Shown here: piece by piece, positions 35,202 through 42,821 of the stretch
Layout of the letters: the number at the start of each line of letters is the position of its first letter
Position numbering within the stretch: the first letter of the stretch is position 1
Source: UBA1443 sp964445745
Lineage (GTDB): Bacteria; Omnitrophota; Omnitrophia; Omnitrophales; Aquincolibacteriaceae
NCBI GenBank assembly: GCA_964445745.1
Contig: CAYULU010000003.1
Coordinates: forward strand, 6,154 to 70,153
Length of the DNA stretch: 64,000 nt
Reading direction: 5' to 3'
Notes under the pieces: generated by a model
The model's database searches: none
Seen by the model: the letters and a program-made list of their open reading frames with translations, nothing else
What the model was told of the DNA's origin: nothing
Program-made: the position numbers and the translations under genes

Positions 35202-35295
35202 ACATTTCTCCGTTAACATTTGCCCGAAAACATCTTGCTATCTTTTCGAGCTAAAAACTTTATTTACAATGATTCAGTTCGATTTTCAACAAGCC

Positions 35296-35697
35296 TTACC
35301 AGACGTGGCAGAGAATCTCTCCACCCGCCTTATTTTCACGGGCCTGACGATCCGTCATGACACCTTTGGGCGTCGACAAAATTGCAATACCCAACCCCCC
35401 TTGAACTTTTGGGATTTCATTGCTCCCGACGTAGTAACGAATGCCCGGTTTGGAAATTCGCTTGATGCCCTGAACCGCCGGTTTTTTTTCTGCACCAATA
35501 TACTTCATATGAATTCGTGCAAACCGCTTTTCTCCTTCAGTAAAAGGCTTCACATTCTCGATAAAACCTTCTTCTTTGAGGATTTCGGCAAGTCGCACCG
35601 TCAGGCTAGACGCCGACACCGTCAGCTTGTCTTTTTTTGCCTGAGCCGCATTACGAATGCTTGTTAAAAAATCACCGATAAAATCGGAACGTGACAT
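35296..35697 (-). CDS. rpsH: Ribosomal protein S8
   Basis: A primary 16S-binding protein; in E. coli the repressor of the spc operon. From the ATG at 35695-35697 with GGAG six bases upstream it has 133 residues: DFIGDFLTSIRNAAQAKKD, ILKEEGFIENVKPF, and the C-terminal GLGIAILSTPKGVMTDRQAR signature. Sits between rpsN and rplF. Confidence 0.97.
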   Translation of the reverse strand: MSRSDFIGDFLTSIRNAAQAKKDKLTVSASSLTVRLAEILKEEGFIENVKPFTEGEKRFARIHMKYIGAEKKPAVQGIKRISKPGIRYYVGSNEIPKVQGGLGIAILSTPKGVMTDRQARENKAGGEILCHVW

Positions 35698-35798
35698 TTT
35701 TTTCTCCATTTACCCCGTGAGGGGTGTTCACTCTTTAGCATCTTGCTGTGACTTACTAAACACAGACGTCACTTTTAATTATAGAAACTTGACGGATC

Positions 35799-35984
35799 CT
35801 ACCAGCTTGATTTCACAACGCCCGGCAGCATTCCAACATGAGCAAGTTCGCGAAAACAGATTCGGCAAATACCAAATTTACGAATGTATCCGCGGGGCCG
35901 CCCGCATCGCTGGCAACGGTTGTACCGGCGTACCTTAAATTTCGGAGTTCGCTTTTGTTTAACAATTAAACAGGTCTTTGCCAT
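35799..35984 (-). CDS. rpsN: Ribosomal protein S14, zinc-binding short type
   Basis: The 61-residue type Z form with four zinc ligands, CQRCGRPRGYIRKFGICRIC, followed by FRELAHVGMLPGVVKSSW. The shorter type Z protein occurs instead of the about 100-residue zinc-free form of E. coli. Located between rplE (11-base gap) and rpsH. Confidence 0.96.
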   Translation of the reverse strand: MAKTCLIVKQKRTPKFKVRRYNRCQRCGRPRGYIRKFGICRICFRELAHVGMLPGVVKSSW

Positions 35985-35995
35985 CTATTTTTCCT

Positions 35996-36562
35996 TTATG
36001 CTTTCTTGAACGGGAAACCAAGGAGCTCAAGAAGTTTCTTGCCTTCTTTGCGATTCTTAGCCGTCGTTACAAAAGTAATATCCATCCCCTGAGTTTTTTT
36101 AATCTTATCATATTCAACTTCGGAGAAAATAATCTGTTCCGTCAAACCGAGAGAATAATTACCAGCCTGATCAAAGCTTTTATCTGAAAAACCGCGGAAG
36201 TCACGAATTCGTGGCATCGCAACATTAATCAACCGATCTAAAAATTCGTACATTCGGGCGCGTCGAATGGTAACCTTAAGGCCGATGGGCGAGCCTTCAC
36301 GAAGCTTGAATGCAGAAATCGATTTTTTCGCTCTCGTTACAACCGGTTTTTGCCCGGTAATTCTTGAAAGCTCCACGGCAAGCTGGTCAAGAATCTTGAT
36401 ATCCTCCTGACCTTCCTTCACGCCCATATTAATGACTATCTTTTCAAGTTTCGGCGCCTGCATAGGATTTTTTAGACCAAACTCTTTCAAAAGAGCAGGA
36501 ACGACTTCCTTACGATAAATATCAAGCAAACGAGGTGTCTCGACAGCAATTTTTTGTTTCAT
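35996..36562 (-). CDS. rplE: Ribosomal protein L5
   Basis: Binds 5S rRNA and contacts the P-site tRNA. From the ATG at 36560-36562 it is 188 residues: KLEKIVINMGVKEGQEDIK, TGQKPVVTRAKKSISAFKLR, and IGLKVTIRRARMYEFLDRLI. An upstream in-frame extension of 35 residues overlaps rplX and was rejected. Standard order rplX-rplE-rpsN. Confidence 0.96.
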   Translation of the reverse strand: MKQKIAVETPRLLDIYRKEVVPALLKEFGLKNPMQAPKLEKIVINMGVKEGQEDIKILDQLAVELSRITGQKPVVTRAKKSISAFKLREGSPIGLKVTIRRARMYEFLDRLINVAMPRIRDFRGFSDKSFDQAGNYSLGLTEQIIFSEVEYDKIKKTQGMDITFVTTAKNRKEGKKLLELLGFPFKKA

Positions 36563-36566
36563 ATTT

Positions 36567-36875
36567 TTATAAAACCTCACCCGACTTTTTTGCGAGACGG
36601 TGTTTGGTTCCGTCCGCGAGGATCGAATACCCCACCCGAGTCGGCTTTCCGCTCCGCGGGCAAACAAGCTTTACATTTGCAGACGGAAGCTTTCCTTCCA
36701 TTTTCGTAATCCCTCCCTTGGGATTTTCCTGACTTTTCCTCATGTACACAGTCCGATAGTTGATCTTTTCTATCAGAAGCTTACTCTCCGTTGGATAGAC
36801 CCGCATCACGCGGCCTTTTTTACCTTTATCTTTTCCCTTTGTAACAATAACTTCGTCGCCTTTTTTAATCTTCAT
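36567..36875 (-). CDS. rplX: Ribosomal protein L24
   Basis: Assembly initiator of the large subunit. 102 residues with a KOW motif near the start (KIKKGDEVIVTKGKDKGKKG) and the C-terminal CPRSGKPTRVGYSILADGTK. Lies between rplN (about 100-base gap) and rplE (four-base gap). Confidence 0.96.
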   Translation of the reverse strand: MKIKKGDEVIVTKGKDKGKKGRVMRVYPTESKLLIEKINYRTVYMRKSQENPKGGITKMEGKLPSANVKLVCPRSGKPTRVGYSILADGTKHRLAKKSGEVL

Positions 36876-36974
36876 GACTTACCTTGGTAGAGACTTATAC
36901 CTTTTTTTGTTATAGAAAAAAATTAAGAAACTTGAAAACTTTTTCTCAAATCCAACCTTGTAAAAGGAACCGAC

Positions 36975-37343
36975 TTAGACAACCTCCGGAGCCAGCGAAA
37001 TAATTTTCGTAAAATCGGCATCTCGAAGTTCACGCGCCACAGGGCCAAATATTCGGGTTCCTCTAGGATTTTTTTGATTATCAATCAAGACAATCGCATT
37101 CGATGAAAAACGCACAATAGAGCCATCTTTGCGTTGGATCGGACTCTTGGATCTTACAAGAACCGCCTTAACTACTTCACCCTTTTTAATCGCACCATTG
37201 GGAAGCGCTTCTTTCACCGAGGCCGTTATAATATCTCCCACTTCCGCCGTCCGCTTCCCCCGGCGACCCAGCACGCCAATCATGGCAGCCTTCTTTGCTC
37301 CGCTGTTGTCGGCTATTTCAAGCACCGTTCGCATCTGGATCAT
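36975..37343 (-). CDS. rplN: Ribosomal protein L14
   Basis: A subunit-interface protein. From the ATG at 37341-37343 it has 122 residues: MIQMRTVLEIADNSGAKKAA, NGAIKKGEVVKAVLVRSK, and GTRIFGPVARELRDADFTKI. Its ATGA overlaps the rpsQ stop by three bases, with AAGGTG inside rpsQ as ribosome site. Confidence 0.97.
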   Translation of the reverse strand: MIQMRTVLEIADNSGAKKAAMIGVLGRRGKRTAEVGDIITASVKEALPNGAIKKGEVVKAVLVRSKSPIQRKDGSIVRFSSNAIVLIDNQKNPRGTRIFGPVARELRDADFTKIISLAPEVV

Positions 37344-37600
37344 TTCATCACCTTCACAAGCCGCCAATTTTTTGTCTTCGAAAGAGGCCGGGTTTCCATA
37401 ATTTGAACCCGATCCCCTTCTTTTGCTTCGTTCCGTTCATCATGCACCGCGTAACGAATTTGGCGTCTGATCGTCTTATTAAACTTGGGGTGCTGCAAAA
37501 GACGCGTCACGGAAACAACAACCGTTTTTTTCATTTTTGCACTTACGACAACGCCTTCCCGAACACGCTTGCTCGGCTCTGTTTTTCCTTGTTCGCTCAT
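37340..37600 (-). CDS. rpsQ: Ribosomal protein S17
   Basis: Binds helix 11 of 16S rRNA. 86 residues with an OB-fold core: REGVVVSAKMKKTVVVSVTR, EGDRVQIMETRPLSKTKNWR, LVKVMK. Overlaps rpmC by four bases and rplN by four bases. Confidence 0.96.
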   Translation of the reverse strand: MSEQGKTEPSKRVREGVVVSAKMKKTVVVSVTRLLQHPKFNKTIRRQIRYAVHDERNEAKEGDRVQIMETRPLSKTKNWRLVKVMK

Positions 37601-37803
37601 TTCTTTTTCCCGGTTCTCTGGATCTCGTTAACGATTGTCAGGATCCTTGCAATATCCCGCTTGGCCTGACCCAATGTATTTTGTTGCTCAAGCTTTCCTG
37701 TTTTTTGCTGAAAACGCAACTGCATAAGATTTTTCTTAAGATTCATTGCTTTTTCTTTTAATTCTTCCAGACTTAATCCGCGCAGATCAGATGATTTTAA
37801 CAT
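37597..37803 (-). CDS. rpmC: Ribosomal protein L29
   Basis: A two-helix protein near the polypeptide exit. 68 residues: DLRGLSLEELKEKAMNLKKN and NTLGQAKRDIARILTIVNEI. It lies seven bases after rplP and overlaps rpsQ by four bases (ATGA). Confidence 0.96.
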   Translation of the reverse strand: MLKSSDLRGLSLEELKEKAMNLKKNLMQLRFQQKTGKLEQQNTLGQAKRDIARILTIVNEIQRTGKKK

Positions 37804-37810
37804 ATCAGAC

Positions 37811-38224
37811 TCACGCCTCCCGTTTTACAAATTTGGTGCGAAACGGAAGTTTATGGGCGCACAAACGCATCGCGGACTTTGCAAGCTGTTCAGGAACACC
37901 CCCCATTTCAAAAAGGATCTTGCCAGGCTTAATAACCGCCACATAATATTCCGGCGCTCCTTTGCCCTTTCCCATACGCGTCTCCGCCGGCTTTTTCGAA
38001 TAAGGCTTATCAGGAAACACCCGCAACCATATTTTCCCGCCCCTCTTGACGTGCCTCGTAAGCGCCACACGGGACGCTTCAATCTGAATCGCCGTCAACC
38101 AGGCACATTCAAGCGCCTTAAGTCCGTAATCACCATAAGCCAGACGACTTCCTCGAGTCGCAACTCCCCCCATCCAGCCGCGATGCTGCTTGCGGAATTT
38201 TACACGTTTAGGCATCAGGGGCAT
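37811..38224 (-). CDS. rplP: Ribosomal protein L16
   Basis: A large-subunit protein near the A site. It starts inside the end of rpsC at the ATG 38222-38224 (AAGGAGA nine bases upstream), giving MPLMPKRVKFRKQHRGWMGG. A second ATG at 38215 would also fit the family but has no ribosome site. Further signatures are GDYGLKALECAWLTAIQIEA and GKGKGAPEYYVAVIKPGKIL. About 137 residues, normal length. Confidence 0.95.
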   Translation of the reverse strand: MPLMPKRVKFRKQHRGWMGGVATRGSRLAYGDYGLKALECAWLTAIQIEASRVALTRHVKRGGKIWLRVFPDKPYSKKPAETRMGKGKGAPEYYVAVIKPGKILFEMGGVPEQLAKSAMRLCAHKLPFRTKFVKREA

Positions 38225-38960
38225 TGTTTGTATTCTCCTTACTCGCTTCGGAAGTCTCAGCAACCTTCTTCATCTCAGCCTCAACCTGGCTGAGCTTCTT
38301 TTCAAGCTCTTGCTTTTTTTCTTCCTGTTCCTTCTTAATCAAAATGTCACCTTTATAAATCCAAGCCTTGCAACCAATCGTACCGTAGGTCGTAAAAGCC
38401 TCAGCAAAACCATAATCGATGTCTGCACGAAATGTGCTAAGGGGTACCTTACCCTCCTTATAACCTTCTTCTCGGGCAATTTCGGCGCCACCAAGCCGTC
38501 CTTTACATTTCACCTTGATCCCAAGCGCTCCTTTTTGCATTGCCAATTGAACGGCTTTTTTCATGGCACGACGAAAGCTGACTCGTTTTTCAAGCTGTAA
38601 CGCCATATTCTCCGCTACAAGCTGAGCATCAATCTGAGGCATCTTGACTTCTTTGATATCAAGAAAGACTTCGTTTTTCGTGATCGCCGTCAAATCTTCT
38701 TTAATTTTATCAATCTCCTGACCACGGCGTCCAATAATGATCCCAGGTTTTGCGGCAAAGATCCTGACCCGCAAGCGGCTGGAAGCACGATCAATCTCGA
38801 TCGAGGAGACCCCGGCCGTCGCAAGCTTCGCTTTAAGATACTTGCGAATCTTGAGATCCTCGCCTAGATACGCAACCGCATCGCCCTTAGCGAACCAGCG
38901 CGCTCTCCAGGGCTTGATGTATCCGACCCTTAAACCATATGGATGAGCTTTTTGACCCAA
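38208..38960 (-). CDS. rpsC: Ribosomal protein S3
   Basis: Lines the mRNA entry channel. 250 residues: GQKAHPYGLRVGYIKPWRAR, the KH domain IIGRRGQEIDKIKEDL, and the C-terminal YGFAEAFTTYGTIGCKAWIY. A charged coiled-coil-like tail (about 215-250, KKEQEEKKQELEKK) is added, as in several other phyla. Overlaps rplP. Confidence 0.97.
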   Translation of the reverse strand: MGQKAHPYGLRVGYIKPWRARWFAKGDAVAYLGEDLKIRKYLKAKLATAGVSSIEIDRASSRLRVRIFAAKPGIIIGRRGQEIDKIKEDLTAITKNEVFLDIKEVKMPQIDAQLVAENMALQLEKRVSFRRAMKKAVQLAMQKGALGIKVKCKGRLGGAEIAREEGYKEGKVPLSTFRADIDYGFAEAFTTYGTIGCKAWIYKGDILIKKEQEEKKQELEKKLSQVEAEMKKVAETSEASKENTNNAPDA

Positions 38961-38975
38961 AGTATTTCCTCCTCT

Positions 38976-39425
38976 TTAAGCTGCTTTCGCGGCCTTTTTC
39001 TTATGAGACTTAACTTCTTCCGGCGCTTCGCCGCCCCAAATTTTCTGACCTTCAGAAACGATCACCGTCAAATGTGACGTTCGCTTTAAAATCTTGTCGG
39101 CCCGCCCCATCGATCGGCTCATGAAACGTTTCATGACGGGACCTCCATCAGCTCGAATGTCTGAAACAATAAGCCTTTTTTCGTTTAATCCAAGATTTTT
39201 TGCGTTCGCAATCGCACTTTTAAGAGTTTTACCGGCAATCCTTGCGCCTTTTTGGGGCATCAGCGACAGAATCCCCATAGCTTCAATCGCCGGCCGCTTG
39301 CGAATCGTATCGATAACCAAGCGCAATTTTCTCGGTGCAATCCGCACATGCTTAGTAATAGATTTAATCTTTCTGGGATCCGGAGCTACCTGAGTAGCAG
39401 TTTTTTTACTATCAACTTTTGCCAT
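38976..39425 (-). CDS. rplV: Ribosomal protein L22
   Basis: Forms part of the exit-tunnel constriction. From the ATG at 39423-39425 it is 149 residues. A 25-residue Lys/Thr-rich N-terminal extension precedes the core (ITKHVRIAPRKLRLVIDTIR, FMSRSMGRADKILKRTSHLT); the C-terminus is KSHKKKAAKAA. Eighteen bases after rpsS. Confidence 0.96.
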   Translation of the reverse strand: MAKVDSKKTATQVAPDPRKIKSITKHVRIAPRKLRLVIDTIRKRPAIEAMGILSLMPQKGARIAGKTLKSAIANAKNLGLNEKRLIVSDIRADGGPVMKRFMSRSMGRADKILKRTSHLTVIVSEGQKIWGGEAPEEVKSHKKKAAKAA

Positions 39426-39443
39426 AGTTCTCTCTTCAATCAA

Positions 39444-39743
39444 TTAGGTTTTAGCCCCTGTCGCCATCGCGGCAGCTTTTTCGCCAGACGCACTGTGTTT
39501 TCGGAAAGTTCGGGTCGGAGCAAATTCACCCACTTTATGACCTACCATATTTTCGGTCACGAACACATTCAAGAAAGTTTTCCCGTTGTGAACTGTTAAA
39601 GTGACTCCCACAAAATCCGGGGTGATTGTAGAACGCCGCGACCATGTTTTGATCGGCCGACGATCTTTTTTCTCAACAGCTACCCTAACTTTTTTAAGCA
39701 ATTTTTCGTCTACAAAAACGCCTTTTTTTGATGACCGGCTCAT
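39444..39743 (-). CDS. rpsS: Ribosomal protein S19
   Basis: A small-subunit head protein. 99 residues with IKTWSRRSTITPDFVGVTLT, HNGKTFLNVFVTENMVGHKV and GEFAPTRTFRKHS, the family signature. Its ATGA overlaps the rplB stop by four bases. Confidence 0.97.
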   Translation of the reverse strand: MSRSSKKGVFVDEKLLKKVRVAVEKKDRRPIKTWSRRSTITPDFVGVTLTVHNGKTFLNVFVTENMVGHKVGEFAPTRTFRKHSASGEKAAAMATGAKT

Positions 39744-40567
39744 TTTCTACGATCCTTCACGATGTATTTATTGGAAGCCTTGTACCGCTGACGTGTTTTC
39801 AATCCTTTGGATTTCTGTCCCCAAGGGCTTTGCGGATGATTTCCGCCTTTCGATTTTCCTTCACCACCACCCAGTGGATGATCCACAGGGTTACGGCAAA
39901 TTCCACGAGAAACAGGACGTTTACCAAGCCAACGACTGCGTCCCGCCTTTCCAAGAACAATATTTTCATTGTCAATATTCGAACACTGTCCGATCGTCGC
40001 GTACGCTTTGGAAGGAATTAAGCGAACCTCACCCGATGGCAATTTAATGTGAGCAAAATCATTTTCCTTTGCAAGAATTTGAGCCACACCTCCAGCCGAA
40101 CGAACCAGCTTACCACCCAGACCTGGTTTTAATTCGATATTGTGGATCATGGTTCCTTCCGGAATTTTCTGTAGTGGCAAATGGTTCCCCAAAGAGACTT
40201 CTGCCTCGGGCCCACTTATCACCTTTTCCCCCACCTTCAGACCATCTGGGCAAAGAATGTAACTTTTGATTCCATCTTGATAAGCTACAAGCGCAATACG
40301 TGCACTCCGGTTAGGATCATACTCAACGGTTAATACGGTTGCAGGTATACCGTGTCGGAGCCTGCGAAAATCCACTAAACGAATCCTCTGTTTGTGTCCG
40401 CCCCCAATCCGACGCGAGGTAATGTGACCAATATTATTCCGTCCCCCAGTCCTTTTACGGATCTCGGTCAGCGGTTTAAAAGGCCTATCTACTGTGATAT
40501 CGGAGAAATCAGATACGTTCCCGTATCGTCGAGTCGGCGTCACTGGTCTAAATTTAATAAGTCCCAT
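39740..40567 (-). CDS. rplB: Ribosomal protein L2
   Basis: A core large-subunit protein next to the peptidyl-transferase centre. 275 residues: KPLTEIRKRTGGRNNIGHIT, LKPGLGGKLVRSAGGVAQIL, and the C-terminal signature with NPVDHPLGGGEGKSKGGNHP, including the conserved His of VDHP. Between rplW and rpsS. Confidence 0.97.
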   Translation of the reverse strand: MGLIKFRPVTPTRRYGNVSDFSDITVDRPFKPLTEIRKRTGGRNNIGHITSRRIGGGHKQRIRLVDFRRLRHGIPATVLTVEYDPNRSARIALVAYQDGIKSYILCPDGLKVGEKVISGPEAEVSLGNHLPLQKIPEGTMIHNIELKPGLGGKLVRSAGGVAQILAKENDFAHIKLPSGEVRLIPSKAYATIGQCSNIDNENIVLGKAGRSRWLGKRPVSRGICRNPVDHPLGGGEGKSKGGNHPQSPWGQKSKGLKTRQRYKASNKYIVKDRRK

Positions 40568-40605
40568 AACTGTTTAACTAGCTCCTTGCCCCGCTCACGC
40601 AGGGG

Positions 40606-40893
40606 TTATTTCGTCCAATCGATTTTGTCACCTTTTTTCAAGGTCACAATCGCTTTTTTCCAATCCGGTGTCTGTCCAGGCTGATAGCGTACACGTCGCC
40701 ATTTTCCGCCCACATTAATCGTATTGACATTGGTGACATGCACATTAAAAATTTTTTCTACCGCAGACTTTATTTCTTTTTTATTCGCGCTTGGATGCAC
40801 TTTAAACCCATATTGATTTGCGTTTTTCGTCGCCCGCGTAACTTTTTCCGTGATCCACGGTTCTACAATGATGTCATACATCGTCAAGCTCAT
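40606..40893 (-). CDS. rplW: Ribosomal protein L23
   Basis: An exit-site protein and docking point for trigger factor and SRP. 95 residues: DIIVEPWITEKVTRATKNAN, VHPSANKKEIKSAVEKIFNV and HVTNVNTINVGGKWRRVRYQ. Overlaps the rplD stop by four bases. Confidence 0.96.
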   Translation of the reverse strand: MSLTMYDIIVEPWITEKVTRATKNANQYGFKVHPSANKKEIKSAVEKIFNVHVTNVNTINVGGKWRRVRYQPGQTPDWKKAIVTLKKGDKIDWTK

Positions 40894-41531
40894 GATTCAG
40901 AAACTCCTGTCAACCTTTTTTCGAGAAGCTCAAGCGCCGATTCGTCAATAATGACTTTCACGTGCTGAAGTATGTCGTAAGCATTAATATCCGAAACGCT
41001 CTTGACACAAACCCACTTTTGCAGATTACGGCTTGCACGCTTTAAATTCACATCAAAATCTTTAGTCAAATAAACAGCCTTCTTTTCCTGAATCGGTAGC
41101 ATTTTGACAATACCGGCCCACTCTTTAGTTTTTGCTGTCCCAAGCTTTAAGGACTCGAGAATCATGATGTTTTTTTCACGTCCACGCATCGCAATAGCAA
41201 CCTGCAGGGCTTTGCCCCGAATAGCTTTGGACAAATTCACCGAATAATCCCGAGGCCGCGGCCCAAACACGACGCCTCCACCCTTCCAGATCGGTGAACG
41301 AGTCGACCCGTGCCGGGCGTTACCAGTTCCCTTTTGACGCCACGGTTTTTTTCCACCCCCGCGAACTTCTCCGCGAGTCTTGGTATTTGCCGTTCCCCTT
41401 CGAAGGTTGGCGCTATAAGCGTTTCGCACCAATTCAAGAAGCCTTTGATTAATGCGAACCCCAAAAACTTCGGGATTCAACACCACTTCCTGCTTCTTTT
41501 TTCCCTCTTTTGTATAAAGAGGCACTTTCAT
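40890..41531 (-). CDS. rplD: Ribosomal protein L4
   Basis: A tunnel-constriction protein; in gamma-proteobacteria also the repressor of the S10 operon. 213 residues: RRGTANTKTRGEVRGGGKKP, WRQKGTGNARHGSTRSPIWK and the C-terminal NAYDILQHVKVIIDESALEL. Thirty bases after rplC. Confidence 0.97.
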   Translation of the reverse strand: MKVPLYTKEGKKKQEVVLNPEVFGVRINQRLLELVRNAYSANLRRGTANTKTRGEVRGGGKKPWRQKGTGNARHGSTRSPIWKGGGVVFGPRPRDYSVNLSKAIRGKALQVAIAMRGREKNIMILESLKLGTAKTKEWAGIVKMLPIQEKKAVYLTKDFDVNLKRASRNLQKWVCVKSVSDINAYDILQHVKVIIDESALELLEKRLTGVSES

Positions 41532-41561
41532 CGTTTTGCTCTACCTTTCAGATCGGACGCT

Positions 41562-42302
41562 TTATTTCGCGCCATCGTGGTTTTTTTGTTCAGATGTAAT
41601 GTCCGACGAATCTACGGGAGCTTCCTTCGGCTGCTGACTTACTTTCCACTTATTTTTATTGCCACGTTTAAGCGATGATTTGATAAAAAGATATCCACCC
41701 TCAAAACCTGGGATACTTCCTTTAACAACTAACAAATTATTTTCCAGATCAACCTTCACCACTTTAACATTATGAACTGTAACGCGTTCATTGCCGAGAT
41801 GACCAGGAAGCCCTTTACCTTTACGAACTTTTTTTCTTGCGCCCACGCCTCCAGCCTGTGAGCCAATACCGCCGGGTTGCCGCCCAAACATCGAACCATG
41901 GCCTTGCGAAGCCCCTCCCTTATAACCAAGCCGCTTCACAACCCCCTGAAATCCCTTCCCGATCGAAGTCCCGACCACATCCACAAACTCTCCTGCTTCA
42001 AAATTATCAACCCGAATTTCACTGCCAAGATTAAGATTTTCAAGACTTTCCGTACGGATTTCACGGTTGATGTTAACCGGAGGAATGCCAATCTTTTTAG
42101 TCGCACCCAGACGAGACTTCGTGAGCTTCCGCTCCTTCACAACATCAAAACCAAGCTGAACCGCCTGATAACCATTTTTTTCTTTTGTGCGAATCCCGGT
42201 CACAAAACAAGGCCCAACTTGAATTAAGGTTACCGGCACCTGAGCACCATCTTCATCGAAAATTCGTGACATCCCAATTTTTTTTCCTAAAAGACCCAAC
42301 AT
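41562..42302 (-). CDS. rplC: Ribosomal protein L3
   Basis: Initiates large-subunit assembly. MLGLLGKKIGMSRIFDEDGA at the start and the signature around GHGSMFGRQPGGIGSQAGG are present. At 246 residues it is about 35 longer than E. coli L3; the extra part is a charged C-terminal tail (WKVSQQPKEAPVDSSDITSE). Confidence 0.97.
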   Translation of the reverse strand: MLGLLGKKIGMSRIFDEDGAQVPVTLIQVGPCFVTGIRTKEKNGYQAVQLGFDVVKERKLTKSRLGATKKIGIPPVNINREIRTESLENLNLGSEIRVDNFEAGEFVDVVGTSIGKGFQGVVKRLGYKGGASQGHGSMFGRQPGGIGSQAGGVGARKKVRKGKGLPGHLGNERVTVHNVKVVKVDLENNLLVVKGSIPGFEGGYLFIKSSLKRGNKNKWKVSQQPKEAPVDSSDITSEQKNHDGAK

Positions 42303-42313
42303 GCTTTTTTCCT

Positions 42314-42625
42314 TTAAAGTTTTATCTCAACATCAACGCCCGCCGGCAGATCCAGCTTCATCAAAGCATCAACCGTCCGGGACGTAGGCTCTTCAAGTTC
42401 GATAAGCCTCTTATGAGTTCGAATTTCAAATTGATCACGTGCTTTTTTATCGATCGTCGGTCCCCGAAGCACGGTGGTCTTCCAAATATGAGTCGGAAGC
42501 GGAATCGGGCCAATGACTTTTGCGCCAGTTTTTTTGGCCGTCGCAACAATTTCCTGGACTGATTGATCCAAGACTCGATGATCGTACGCCTTTAATTTGA
42601 TACGTATTTTTTCTTTAACTGCCAT
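42314..42625 (-). CDS. rpsJ: Ribosomal protein S10
   Basis: A small-subunit head protein, also the NusG/NusB partner in antitermination. From the ATG at 42623-42625 (GGAG site) it is 103 residues: IRIKLKAYDHRVLDQSVQEI, GPIPLPTHIWKTTVLRGPTI and FEIRTHKRLIELEEPTSRT. Preceded by a 196-base gap after fusA. That gap holds a small hairpin (GACATT 42649-42654 with AATGTC 42664-42669), but no convincing promoter was found. Confidence 0.96.
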   Translation of the reverse strand: MAVKEKIRIKLKAYDHRVLDQSVQEIVATAKKTGAKVIGPIPLPTHIWKTTVLRGPTIDKKARDQFEIRTHKRLIELEEPTSRTVDALMKLDLPAGVDVEIKL

Positions 42626-42821
42626 TTTGTTTGCTCCGTTAATGAACAGACATTTTAAAAATGAATGTCCTTTGCCCACCGCACCTTACTCGCTCGCTTT
42701 TTGAAAGAACAAAAAACTTAAGTAAAGTGTATCTTTCGCTTTTTTATTCAGTGATAAAAGCTAAGGAATGCAGTTCGCCATCACGACACGATGGAGCTTT
42801 GCATCTCAAAACACAATTCCT

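Noticed and set aside
42626..42821. S10-operon leader regulated by L4
   Set aside because: The 196-base gap has one small hairpin but not the multi-stem structure of the gamma-proteobacterial S10 leader, and no clear promoter.
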